A stretch of 64,000 nucleotides of DNA, taken from the NCBI GenBank assembly GCA_037447655.1, contig JBBHKE010000330.1:62001-126000 (forward strand), given 5' to 3'. The DNA is from Zygnema cylindricum. Lineage: Eukaryota > Streptophyta > Zygnematophyceae > Zygnematales > Zygnemataceae. The number at the start of each line of letters is the position of its first letter. The first letter of the stretch is position 1. A program made the position numbers and the translations under genes. The notes beneath the pieces are model-generated. The model saw only the letters and a program-made list of their open reading frames with translations. It did not search any database and was not told the DNA's origin. Positions 23,568-33,432 of the stretch are shown in pieces.

Positions 23568-24058
23568 ATAATCTCAATAATTTCGAGTAACTTTTACATG
23601 GAATTTATCATATTACTTTTTAAATCTTAGTAAATGAGATAAATTGCACTATCTCAACTTTAAATCCCGCTGACTTAATCGCAACAAATGAGATTAATAC
23701 TAAGCGCCACATGACATCTCTTTTTCACCTGCTCCGGAATTTTGTAAAAAACGGCACACGTGAATAGCCTAAAATATAGGCTGCCAACGCTAACTTTCTG
23801 CTTTAACAGTCGCAGCGAAGCCGCTGATTTTGAAATCGTACACCATCCGAGTAACATGGGAACCAAAAAGTGGATGGCAAAGACATCACTTTTTTCGCCA
23901 CAAACATTTGTTTCCGTGCACACTTCCGGTTTTCGATTGGAAGTCGCCGAAGCGACGCTGACAATTTCGTCTTTCAATCGCAACCGTCGGATATAAAATC
24001 CGATAAGTGCACACGGCAAAAAATGTTTTAAGGCCTCGTCCACTTTTTCTCTACAGTA
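23568..24058. other. Unassigned AT-rich stretch
   Basis: No homology seen to the retroelements or MITEs. Short open frames here lack any recognisable domain. Confidence 0.6.
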
Positions 24059-24559
24059 CACCGCGAATCATAATTAGAGTAAACAACGCTAATTCAGTCG
24101 CCCTAAATTTCAACTCTATCACGTTAAATAGAGTAAATGATTCTAAATTTTTCATTATACTATTTAAGGTACATTTTCAATGAGCTTTAATAACTCTAAT
24201 ACAGCGCCGTTATAAATAGTGTGGCGTACGGTCAATGTGACCTTGCAAAATTGTACTTTATTAAGTAAAAAATAACAAATAATGATTTAATACAGGCCGT
24301 TATCATGTAACTGCGTTTTAACAAACCGCGTAGTGTAAACGTCAAAGTAACGATAAACTGTACGTTTTGTCAGATTCTGTACTAATACCTAATTTACAGT
24401 AGAGATATTCAGCGCGTCAAATTAGAATACATAAATAAATTAGAGTAAATTCCTTTTTGAAAAAGTTTTATCACACAAACTAGAGTTCATAACTCTAATT
24501 ATTTTTTTCTCTTTTTTTACTCTAATTTTTCCTTTACTCTAATTACAGTTCGCGGGGTG
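24059..24559. mobile_element. MITE M4 (501-bp subfamily)
   Basis: TIRs CACCGCGAATCATAATTAG and its imperfect complement, flanked by TA on both sides. Exactly 501 bp, as is M9, to which it is inverted. ATTAGAGTAA-type motifs recur inside both ends. No coding capacity. Confidence 0.85.
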
Positions 24560-24561
24560 TA

Positions 24562-25024
24562 CTGGAGGTTCACCCAAAATGGCGAAAAACCCTAATGAGC
24601 AATAGGCCAATAGCGACGCACGGTGTACATTTCAATTTCAATCTTCCACCGACCTTTTGACTATCCAAAACCATAGTCAACAATATTCAGGTTTGACTTT
24701 CAATAATACAGTACTGTAATGACCAAATCCCAAGATAGGATTTCGTGCGTTTCGTGAGAGTGGGAGGACATCTTCAAGGAAACAACTTAACAAAACATGT
24801 GGCATAAAATAATGCAAATATAAAATAAAATATAAAATACAGGGAGGTTGGTTTTAAGCTTGCTGAATAAACTTGTCGGATGTTCTCCGTCTCCAAATAT
24901 TTTTCTTTTGAATTCTTAAATCGTCGACTATGGTTGACTTTTATATTGCGTCAAATTTGAAAGAGGAAGCTTACACCATGAATCGTATTAGCGTTATGAA
25001 ATAACTTGTGTAGAAACATAATAA
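24562..25024. other. Unassigned, with a MITE end at 24974
   Basis: 24562-24971 holds nothing I can name. 24974-25024 starts CACCATGAATCG, the left end of the 200-bp MITE subfamily, and is cut off by M1. Confidence 0.55.
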
Positions 25025-25290
25025 CAACGCAAATCGTAATTAGAGTAATGAAAAAATTAGAGTAAAAAAACCAAAAACAACAATTAGGGTAATGAACTCT
25101 AATTTATGTGATATAACTTTTTCACAGAGGAAGTTTACTCTAACTTATTTAAGTACTCTATATTGGGTTATGTCGGCAATAATTATCCGCGCTAAAATTA
25201 TGAACGCTAAATTACGTAGATGTACCAAATCTGTCCGTCCGTAAAGTTTTGACGTCATTATGACGTTAAAACTATTTGTCGCGCTGAATG

Positions 25291-26282
25291 TGCAATTCTG
25301 TGTCCTCCATTGGACCACAGAATACAGGAAGCCTCTAGATAGTATTTAACTAACCCACTTCAAGCCACAACCACTACTGTCCAAGAAGGCAAAATGACAG
25401 TTTGACTGCACCCCTATGCAGCCTAGACTCTGTGTCCTCCATTGGACCACAGAATACAAGAAGCCTCTAGATAGTATTTAACTAACCCACTTCAAGCCAC
25501 AACCACTACTCTCCAAGAAGGCAAAATGACAGTTTGACTGCACCCCTATGCAGCCTAGACTCCCCTGGGTCCGTAGCAAAAAGAATCACTGAAAACGGCC
25601 AACCAGCCGATTAGTTATGAGTCGGCAAAAATGCCAAGTTTATAGAAACTCTCAAAGGGAGAGAGGTACCTATCTACCAAATTCTCTAAGTCCTAAATCC
25701 CTCTCACAACCCCTATCTATTGAAATACGAACCAATCGGATCACTGTAGGGTACAGAAAAGTACTATGGCCGATGTACTTTTTGTACGGCCTATATACGC
25801 CAACGCCATTAAGTGGACGCGTGTCCACTTTTAACTTGTCCTTATGTTCGCTGGAATTCCTGCGACCAAATGTCATCCCTCCGCGTGGCGCCACGTCATG
25901 CCACGTCTATAAACGCCAAAGTGACCATTCTGTTAATCGAATTCATGAACGTAACACTGTTTAAATATATATAAAACCTAATGTATTCTAACGGACTTCT
26001 ACAACACACTAGCTAGAACTAACGGCTACGCCGCGCTCTGCCGGTTGGAGGTTCGAGTCCTGTCGAACTCAACCTTTTGTTAAGAGTGACATAAGTCACT
26101 CTTTAGCCCTGCCTGCTTAAGCTAGGACAGCCATGGCTCAGCCACCCTCTCTATCCCTCAGTGACTACGACAAGTATGGTAGGTAGAGAGAGGAGGTGGA
26201 GACAGGCTGTCCGCCTTTTTTCCTATTTCTTTTTGTACTAAATTTAGACCTAGAAAATACCATATACCTATTAATTTCAACA
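25291..26282 (-). repeat. LTR of F with internal 132-bp tandem duplication
   Basis: 992 bp. The segment beginning TGTGTCCTCC at 25299 is repeated from 25431 with few changes, so the U5-side end of the LTR is present twice. About 100 bp is missing near 25925 compared with the middle LTR. Antisense B box at 26050-26060, TTTT at 26075-26078. Confidence 0.88.
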
Positions 26283-26329
26283 CTCCCCTTATTTTCTAGT
26301 CCAATTTAAATTTCAGTTTTAATCCACAC

Positions 26330-27249
26330 TTTTCTCTGCGGTATTTTAAATTGGGAGAAGGCACCAGTTTTGTCATCATATCAGCTACCATTTCCTCATC
26401 AGATCTATATACAAGATTCATGTTTTTTTTCTCAACTTTTTCTCTTACAAAACTTAATCTTATGTCCATATGTTTAGCCTTAAAATGATGTTTTGGATTA
26501 GCTGCAATTGCAATGGCAGCTTGATTATCACAAAATACTTCATGCACTCCCTCCTTCATATACCCCAGTTCTTGCAGCAAAGACTTGACCCACATCAACT
26601 CTTTCACAACAGAACAAGAGGCCATGTACTCAGCCTCTATAGTGGACAGAGCAACCACCTTTTGTTGCTTACTACTCCAACAACATACACCTTCCCCAAC
26701 ATACAACACATACCCAGAAGTGCATCTTGTCATAAGTGCCTCCCCATAACTGTCATTACTCCAAGTGGTGATATCAGTGTGCTCCCCTCCCAAATGCAAC
26801 CTTAACTCTCTGGTTCCTACCAGATATCTCATGACTCTCTTGGCTGCCTCCTTGTCTCTCTTCCTAAGATCATTAAGACTCCTACTAAATACTCCAACTG
26901 CTACCGCTATGTTCGGTCTGGTAAAATTTATAAAATAGATTAAACTTCCTACGACCTGTTTGTAGGGGATAGACTTCATAAATTCTCTCTTTTTTGGACT
27001 CATCTAATCATCTAAGATCATCACTCCTCCTACTGCACTCCGATCACTTATTTTTTTCAAGTCCATGGGAGTGGTACAACTGTTAGCATTTTCCATCTGG
27101 AATTTCTCAAGCATATTACCTATTGCTTCTTTCTGAGTGAGTCTGATAATCTTTTTCCCCCTATATCTCTCCATCTGAATCCCCAAAATATATCTCGCCT
27201 CCCCTAAATCCTTCATATCAAATTTGCTTCCAAAATCTTTCTTTAACTT
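26330..27249 (-). pseudogene. Element F pol, RT C-terminus and RNase H
   Basis: Minus strand: KDLGEARYILGIQMERYRG near 27200, then LTQKEAIGNMLEKFQ and GSLIYF of reverse transcriptase; RNase H with CWSSKQQKVVALSTIEAEYM and VFCDNQAAIAIAANPKHHF; tail VADMMTKLVPSPNLKY and a stop. One stop near 27003 splits it. It lacks the YVDD motif because the frame is cut by element G. Confidence 0.88.
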
Positions 27250-27372
27250 TGAAATTCTGTGGTCTCCATTGACCCACAGAATGAGCAGCCTATGTAAAGC
27301 CTCTAGGATAATATTTGCCCCTTCTACTTTCCCGCTGAATAAGCGCCGCCCAGGCACACAAATATTCTGACC
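27250..27372 (-). repeat. 123-bp inverted copy of G's own LTR 3' end
   Basis: A perfect reverse complement of 27992-28114. It stands where the first 149 bp of the LTR should be (compare 32542-32690). At the one position I noted where the 5' and 3' LTRs differ within this segment (CAGCGGG or CAGTGGG), it follows the 5' LTR. Confidence 0.92.
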
Positions 27373-28114
27373 AGGTCTAGATTTGAACTTGTGACCTCTA
27401 GACTCTTTATAGCCTAACGCCTTAACCATTAAGGCGTTACGAAACGCTACACGTGACGGGTTTCATAAATATATAAACATTAACGAAACAGCTAATTAAC
27501 AGCAGACTAACCAAAATGAGCAATTTCTGCATGTACGCGAATCTGAACCGTGTAAAATATGTTTTGATCGGACGGCCGGCATTAAAGCCGCCACGCGAAG
27601 TGAGATTTTCGGCGGCATACGGATATAGCGTCACGCGGTGCCACGTGGCGCCACATTATTTGATACCGGAGAAGATGGGAGGAGGAACCATGGCTTCCGA
27701 TATGACAGGTGTCACCTTGTAGACCTTGTCGTACAATAGTTGTACAATAAGTACATCGCCCATTGTACCTTCTTGTACTTTATAGTGTTCCTATTGGACT
27801 AGGGTTTAATAGTAGGTAGTCGTGAGTAGGCAGACCGAGACTTAGTAATATTTAGGTACCTCTCTCTCTAAGAGAGCTTGTAACTATAAAGGTCATCTTT
27901 GACCAGCCATAACTTACTGCTCGGGTGAGCAAATTCAGTGATTCTTTTTGCGTTTGACTCAAGGGAGTCTTGTCCTCACAAGGGTGAGAGTGGTCAGAAT
28001 ATTTGTGTGCCTGGGCGGCGCTTATTCAGCGGGAAAGTAGAAGGGGCAAATATTATCCTAGAGGCTTTACATAGGCTGCTCATTCTGTGGGTCAATGGAG
28101 ACCACAGAATTTCA
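27373..28114 (+). repeat. 5' LTR body of G
   Basis: 742 bp, collinear with 32691-33432. It ends TTTCA, then the primer site. Antisense module: A-box-like at 27419-27431 and B-box-like at 27379-27389, both on the minus strand. Confidence 0.9.
27725..27902 (+). promoter_or_regulatory. Predicted Pol II promoter of G
   Basis: Five GTAC sites (27733-27776), an ATTGG box at 27793-27797, the inverted repeat CTCTCT-AAGAGAG, then TATAAAGG at 27895. The same order is seen in the other LTR families. Start of transcription would lie about 30 bp past the TATA box. Confidence 0.55.
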
Positions 28115-28129
28115 GGTTATGGGCCCACC
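28115..28129 (+). promoter_or_regulatory. Primer-binding site of G, containing the gag ATG
   Basis: GGTTATGGGCCCACC directly after the LTR terminal CA. The ATG at 28119-28121 pairs with the tRNA anticodon CAU. Reading is also open upstream to an ATG at 28095 inside the LTR. Confidence 0.9.
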
Positions 28130-29040
28130 CTCTAGGGTGCCCATATTTGATGGATCAGACTTTCTTTATTGGGAAATGATGATGGAGGGAGAACTATTTG
28201 AGAAGCATTTATGGGGCATAGTGTCTGGACAAATTCGATGCCCACCTCCACCTGGGTTTGGAGGGACACGTTTTTCTGGCACCTCCGCCTCTACAGTTGG
28301 TAGAACAGCTGCCACCATCACCGAGGATGAAGATGAGGAAGGAGAAGAGATTGTCATGGAAGGAGAAAAGGAAAGAGTTGCAACTCAAGTAACACCATTG
28401 CCGAAGGCGATACCGGCAGCAGCACCACCAGCAACAACGACAAGGGTTCAGACCGAAAGATCAGAGTATGAAAAGTGGAACTACAAAGACAAGGTTGCTA
28501 AGCTCTTAATTCTTAAAAGTGTAGCAAAGGGCATTGCCATTCCCCTTATGCATGTCAAATCTTCATCTCAGATGTGGATATCACTAGTTAACAAATATAA
28601 GAGTGGATCATTGCAGCAGCAACAGTTGGCAGAAAATAAGATTGCAGCTTATACTTATAAGGGAGGAAGTATGGATAATTATTGCAATGATTTAGGAGCA
28701 TTGTTTGGAGAGTTAGAGAGTGCAGGTAACTCATGGTCTGAGAGACAAAGAGTGAACACATTAATGATGAAACTACCTGAAGAGTATGAGAATATCATTA
28801 ACCGTTTGCAGGACATAGGAGATAGCAATTGGAATTGGGATGACACTGTGGGAATGATTTTAGTGAAAGAAAGCACCATAGAGCTTAGGAGAGGGAGTCC
28901 AAGTGTTCAAGCATTGTCTGCAGGAGCTGATTGGCGGAAGCGTGATGAGGAGAGAGGGAAAGATCCTTATCGCAACTTTGGTGGAAGAGGAAAGGAGGTG
29001 GCAGATTTGATAGATAGGGGAGAGGAACTTCTCGAGGAGG
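28119..29040 (+). CDS. Element G Gag polyprotein
   Basis: Structural protein of the retroelement particle. It starts MGPPSRVP at the primer-site ATG; an ATG at 28095 in the LTR would add METTEFQV. A Thr/Glu-rich spacer is followed by the copia capsid blocks YKDKVAKLLILKSV, MWISLVNKYKSG, YTYKGGSMDNYCNDLG and LMMKLPEEYENIINRL. The frame then runs out: near 29000 a shift is needed to reach the zinc knuckle CHFCKKPGHYMADC at 29045-29086, and a TAG at 29015-29017 lies in that second frame. Either these are two inactivating changes, or Gag is separated from Pol by recoding. I favour mutation, because A, B, C and J have one frame here. Confidence 0.85.
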
Positions 29041-29044
29041 ATTA

Positions 29045-31036
29045 TGTCACTTCTGCAAGAAACCGGGACACTATATGGCAGATTGTGTCAGACTTGCAGA
29101 TCTTCGACTGAAAGATGGTCAAGGAACTTCAAAGGACGGAGGAAAGAAAAAGGCTTTCCTGACTCAAGTTCTTGATGAGGAAGTGGAAGGAAAAACTGAA
29201 CCTGAAGAGGAGCTTGAGGAGCTTCTCCTTAATCCGAAAAACACTGAAAAGCATGTCGACATTCCACGGAGACAAAAGTGTGCATTCGGAGGTAAGAGGG
29301 ATCCACCCGAGGATGGGTGGATCATAGACTCAGGGGCTTCAATGCATATATGCAAAGATAAGCGGTGGTTCACTAAACTGAGAAAGATCCCAACAGTTGA
29401 GATAGAGTACGGAGATGGTAGAGTAGAAACCACAAGTCTTGTTGGAACTGTTGACTTGAAGGTTCTAGTTGATGGAAAGGCCTCAATTGTAACACTCTCA
29501 GACGTTCTTTACATTCCACAACTTAGCAAGAACCTAGTCTCAACAGCTGTCCTAGATGAAAAGGAGTTTGAAACAGGAACTAGGAAAGGAATCTTCACAG
29601 CAAGCTTTGATAATGAGGTTTATTTCATAGCTGAGAAGGGCAGTCAAGGAATGTTCAGAATTGTACTTTGCAATGAAAAGAGAGTTCTCTACTCGTGTGC
29701 AAGTGAGATGATGCTTTGGCATAAAAGGTTGGGGCATGTGCATCTAGATAGATTAAAGAAAATGAAGAAAAATGGAATAGTGGAGGGTATTACTTTTGAA
29801 GATGATGAGACCTTTGATGATTGTAGTGGATGTGCCCAAGGGAAGATTCATAGACTTCCATTTCCAAAGGCAACCACATTTAGGAGAGAGAAAGTATTAG
29901 ATCTAGTTCACACTGATGTTTGGGGACCTGCTAGGTATGCCTCACATGGGGGGAAAAGATTGATGTTAACTATCACAGATGATTGGTCTAGATACACAAA
30001 GGTATACTTTCTCAGACATAAGTCAGAGGTATTAAGATGTTTCAAAGAGTATAAAGTATGGAGTGAAAAGCTACATGAAACCTCAATAAAAGAGATAAGA
30101 AGTGATAATGAGAAAGAATACACCTCAAGGGATTTTGAAGAATATCTTAAAGAAGAAGGAATTCATCATGAGAAAACTGTTCCCTATAATCCGGAACAAA
30201 ATGGGGTAGCAGAAAGAGTGAATAGAACTTTAGGAGATATGTCCAGAAGTATGTTAAGTGATAAGAGGATAGGGCTGCAGCTTTGGGCTGAGTCTATGAA
30301 CTATGCTAATTTCATCAAAAATAGAGTCCTAACTTCAGCAAATAAAGAGAAAACTCCGTATGAGAGGTGGACAGGAAGAAAGCCTGATTTGTCTAGTTTG
30401 AGAGTGTTCGGAAGTCAAGTCTACAGTTTGGATTCCGATAAGACTAAATGGAAGTTAGAGGGAAGAGGGAAACCAGGATATCTTGTAGGATATGATGAGA
30501 GCACAAAAGGATACCGAGTGTATGACTTGAAAAAGAGAGATATAATTTTGGTAAAACACATAGTGGTGATGAATGAAGAGAAGTCCATTGATCCATTCAA
30601 ATATAATAAGGAAGTCAAAATCAGATTTGAAACGGATCAGTTTTCTGACTTTGACTTTGAAAATGAAGAGAAGGAAGAGGGAGAAAAAGAAAAATCTGCA
30701 GATCTACCAAAGGAGAAGGAGGAAAGGACAACATCCGAGGCAACGCCACAATACGAAGTGGAAACCGATGAGGAACTTGATGAGACACCGGAATTGGAAG
30801 ATAGGGAAGCTGAAAATTTCCCAAAACGAAACCCAAGAATGCCTTCCATACCAGCGTCCGATTTTGAAGGGGGAAGAAGAAGTAGTAAACGACTTCAAGA
30901 AAGACAAGTAAATAACCAACTCACAAAGATGTCTCACCCAGATGAACCTCAAACATACTTAGAGGCCATAAACACTCCAGAAAGTAGCCGGTGGATCACA
31001 GCTATAAATGAAGAAATGGCCTCTATCATGGAAGCC
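29045..31036 (+). CDS. Element G Pol, nucleocapsid-protease-integrase
   Basis: Open frame from the zinc knuckle through aspartic protease (WIIDSGASMHIC near 29320), a pre-integrase His-Cys domain (LWHKRLGHVH near 29715, CSGCAQGKIHRL near 29830), the integrase core with its acidic triad (DLVHTDVWGP near 29900, SDNEKEY near 30105, NGVAERVNRT near 30205) and a Glu/Lys-rich C-terminal part. The usual SDNGGE is SDNEKE here, so the residues after the second Asp are altered. A two-base loss near 31036 ends the frame just before reverse transcriptase. Confidence 0.9.
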
Positions 31037-32528
31037 TACATGGGAGTTGGTAGATTGTCCACCGGACCGAAAACCGATCGGATGTAAGTGGGTGTTTAAA
31101 CTTAAATTAAACCCGGATAATACCATTGAGAGGTACAAAGCTAGGTTAGTTGCAAAAGGTTATACACAGAAAGAGGGGATAGACTACGAAGAAACCTTTG
31201 CACCTGTAGTCAGATTTCCTTATGTTAGAATCCTTTTAAGTATAGCCGCAGCGGAGGATATGGAAATCCACCAGATGGATATTAAAACTGCCTTTTTGCA
31301 CGGAGAGTTGGAAGAAGAAATTTACATGAGGCAACCGGAAGGATTCGTGGAAAGTGGGGAAGAAAACAAAGTTTGCAAACTGATAAAATCACTCTATGGG
31401 CTTAAGCAAGCCCCGCGACAGTGGAATATAAAGCTCGACGAATTTCTGACCGGTTTGGGGTATATCAGAATTAGTTCAGATCACTCTATATATTTATTTG
31501 AGGATGAGAATGGAGTGATATTTATTGCTATTTATGTGGATGATTTGTTGGTCTTAAGCAAGTCCTTAGATAAAATTAACAAACTAAAACGGGATCTTAG
31601 AAGCAGTTTTGATATGAAAGATCTTGGCGAAGCAAAGTACATTTTGGGAATTCAGATGGAGAGAGATAGAGGGAATAGAATTATAAGACTCACTCAAAAA
31701 GAAGCAATCGGTAATATGCTAGAAAAATTTCAAATGGAGAAAGCAAACGGATGTACTACTCCCATGGATTTGAAGAAAGTGAGTGAGGGGAGTGAAGAGG
31801 GAGGAATATTCATCATTAATGATGAGATGGACGAGATAGAAAGAAAATTTATGGAAAATATCCCTTATCGGCAGATTGTAGGCAGTTTAATTTATTTTAT
31901 GAACTGTACCCGTCCGGATATAGCTGCAGCTGTAGGTGTCCTTAGTAGAAATCTAAATGAACCAACAAAGAGAGATTGGGAGGCTGCCAAAAGGGTGATG
32001 AGGTATCTGGTGGGGACAAGGGAATTATGGTTGCATTTGGGAGGGGAGCACACTGACATCACCACTTGGAGTGATGCCAGTTATGGAGATGTGCCTTTAA
32101 GGAGGTGTACGACTGGATATGTGTTGCAAATTGGATCCGGTGCATGTTGTTGGAGTAGCAAGCATCAAAAAGTAGTTGCTCAGTCCACTATGGAGGTTGA
32201 ATACATGGCTTCCTGTGCTGCCACCAAAGAATTAATGTGGGTTAAATCCCTTCTTGAAGAACTTGGGTTCATGAAGTCTGGAACTCAAAATGTTTTTTGT
32301 GATAATCAAGCTGCTATCTCTATTGCAGCTAATCCGAAACATCACTTCAAAGCTAAGCATATGGATATTAGACTAAGCTTTGTCAGAGAGAAGGTAGAAA
32401 ATAAAATTATTAAACTGGTTCATAAAACTGATAGAGAAATGATTGCAGACATGATGACAAAAGCAGTGCCTTCCCCTAAGTTGATTTATTGCAGAGAAAA
32501 CTGTGGATTAAAATTGAAAAGTGACTAG
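31037..32528 (+). CDS. Element G Pol, reverse transcriptase-RNase H
   Basis: Continues Pol in another frame. Reverse transcriptase begins at TWELVDCPPDRKPIGCKWVF and carries ETFAPVVRF, QMDIKTAFLHGELEEEIYM, YGLKQAPRQW and the catalytic YVDDLLVLSK near 31535. RNase H has WSDASYGD, STMEVEYMAS and FCDNQAA, its acidic residues all present, and ends LKLKSD at the TAG 32526-32528. This half has no internal stop. It is the best-preserved coding region in the window. Confidence 0.93.
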
Positions 32529-32541
32529 GAATTAAGGGGAG
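32529..32541 (+). promoter_or_regulatory. Polypurine tract of G
   Basis: GAATTAAGGGGAG directly before TGTTGAAAAGAGG at 32542. Confidence 0.87.
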
Positions 32542-33432
32542 TGTTGAAAAGAGGTAATTAATAGTTCACTTCCCTATTTTAGTTTTGTTTTAAAGAAAGA
32601 GAGTGAGGATCAAAGGCGCGCCATGGCTGCCGCCATATTTAGAAAGTGGCAGTTTTTGCAGATAAGGGTATTTTGGATAAAATGATGCCTAGGTCTAGAT
32701 TTGAACTTGTGTCCTCTAGACTCTTTACAGCCTAACGCCTTAACCATTAAGGCGTTACAAAACGATACACGTGATGGGTTTCATAAATATATAAACATTA
32801 ACGAAACAGCTAATTAACAGCAGACTAACCAAAATGAGCAATTTCTGCATGTACGCGAATCTGAACCGTGTAAAATATGTTTTGATCGGACGGCCGGCAT
32901 TAAAGCCGCCACGCGAAGTGAGCTTTTCGGCGGCATACGGATATAGCGTCACGCGGTGCCACGTGGCGCCACATTATTTGATACCGGAGAAGATGGGAGG
33001 AGGAACCATGGCTTCCGATATGACAGGTGTCACCTTGTAGACCTTGTCGTACAATAGTTGTACAATAAGTACATCGCCCATTGTACCTTCTTGTACTTTA
33101 TAGTGTTCCTATTGGACTAGGGTTTAATAGTAGGTAGTCGTGAGTAGGCAGACCGAGACTTAGTAATATTTAGGTACCTCTCTCTCTAAGAGAGCTTGTA
33201 ACTATAAAGGTCATCTTTGACCAGCCATAACTTACTGCTCGGGTGAGCAAATTCAGTGATTCTTTTTGCGTTTGACTCAGGGGAGTCTTGTCCTCACAAG
33301 GGTGAGAGTGGTCAGAATATTTGTGTGCCTGGGCGGCGCTTATTCAGTGGGAAAGTAGAAGGGGCAAATATTATCCTAGAGGCTTTACATAGGCTGCTCA
33401 TTCTGTGGGTCAATGGAGACCACAGAATTTCA
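32542..33432 (+). repeat. 3' LTR of G
   Basis: 891 bp, complete, TGTTGAAA to TTTCA. Its first 149 bp have no counterpart in the 5' LTR. The minus strand shows the tRNA-like module with TTTT (complement of 32678-32681). Confidence 0.92.

Larger units (their letters stand above)
27250..33432 (+). mobile_element. Element G: youngest copia element, aberrant 5' LTR
   Basis: Order: inverted LTR end 27250-27372, 5' LTR body 27373-28114, primer site 28115, gag-pol to 32528, polypurine tract, 3' LTR 32542-33432. The two LTR bodies (742 bp each, no indels) differ at about ten positions by eye. Pol is nearly intact. No target duplication: flanks are AACTT and TCTTC. Both element termini are U5 ends (TGAAATTC and GAATTTCA). 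Confidence 0.9.

Noticed and set aside
27004-27429. Minus-strand open frame joining LTR of G to RT of F
   Set aside because: A junction artefact between two elements, not a gene.
28095-28118. LTR-internal ATG as the definite Gag start in G
   Set aside because: It is in frame, but the shared start among elements is the primer-site ATG, and sequence alone cannot decide between them.
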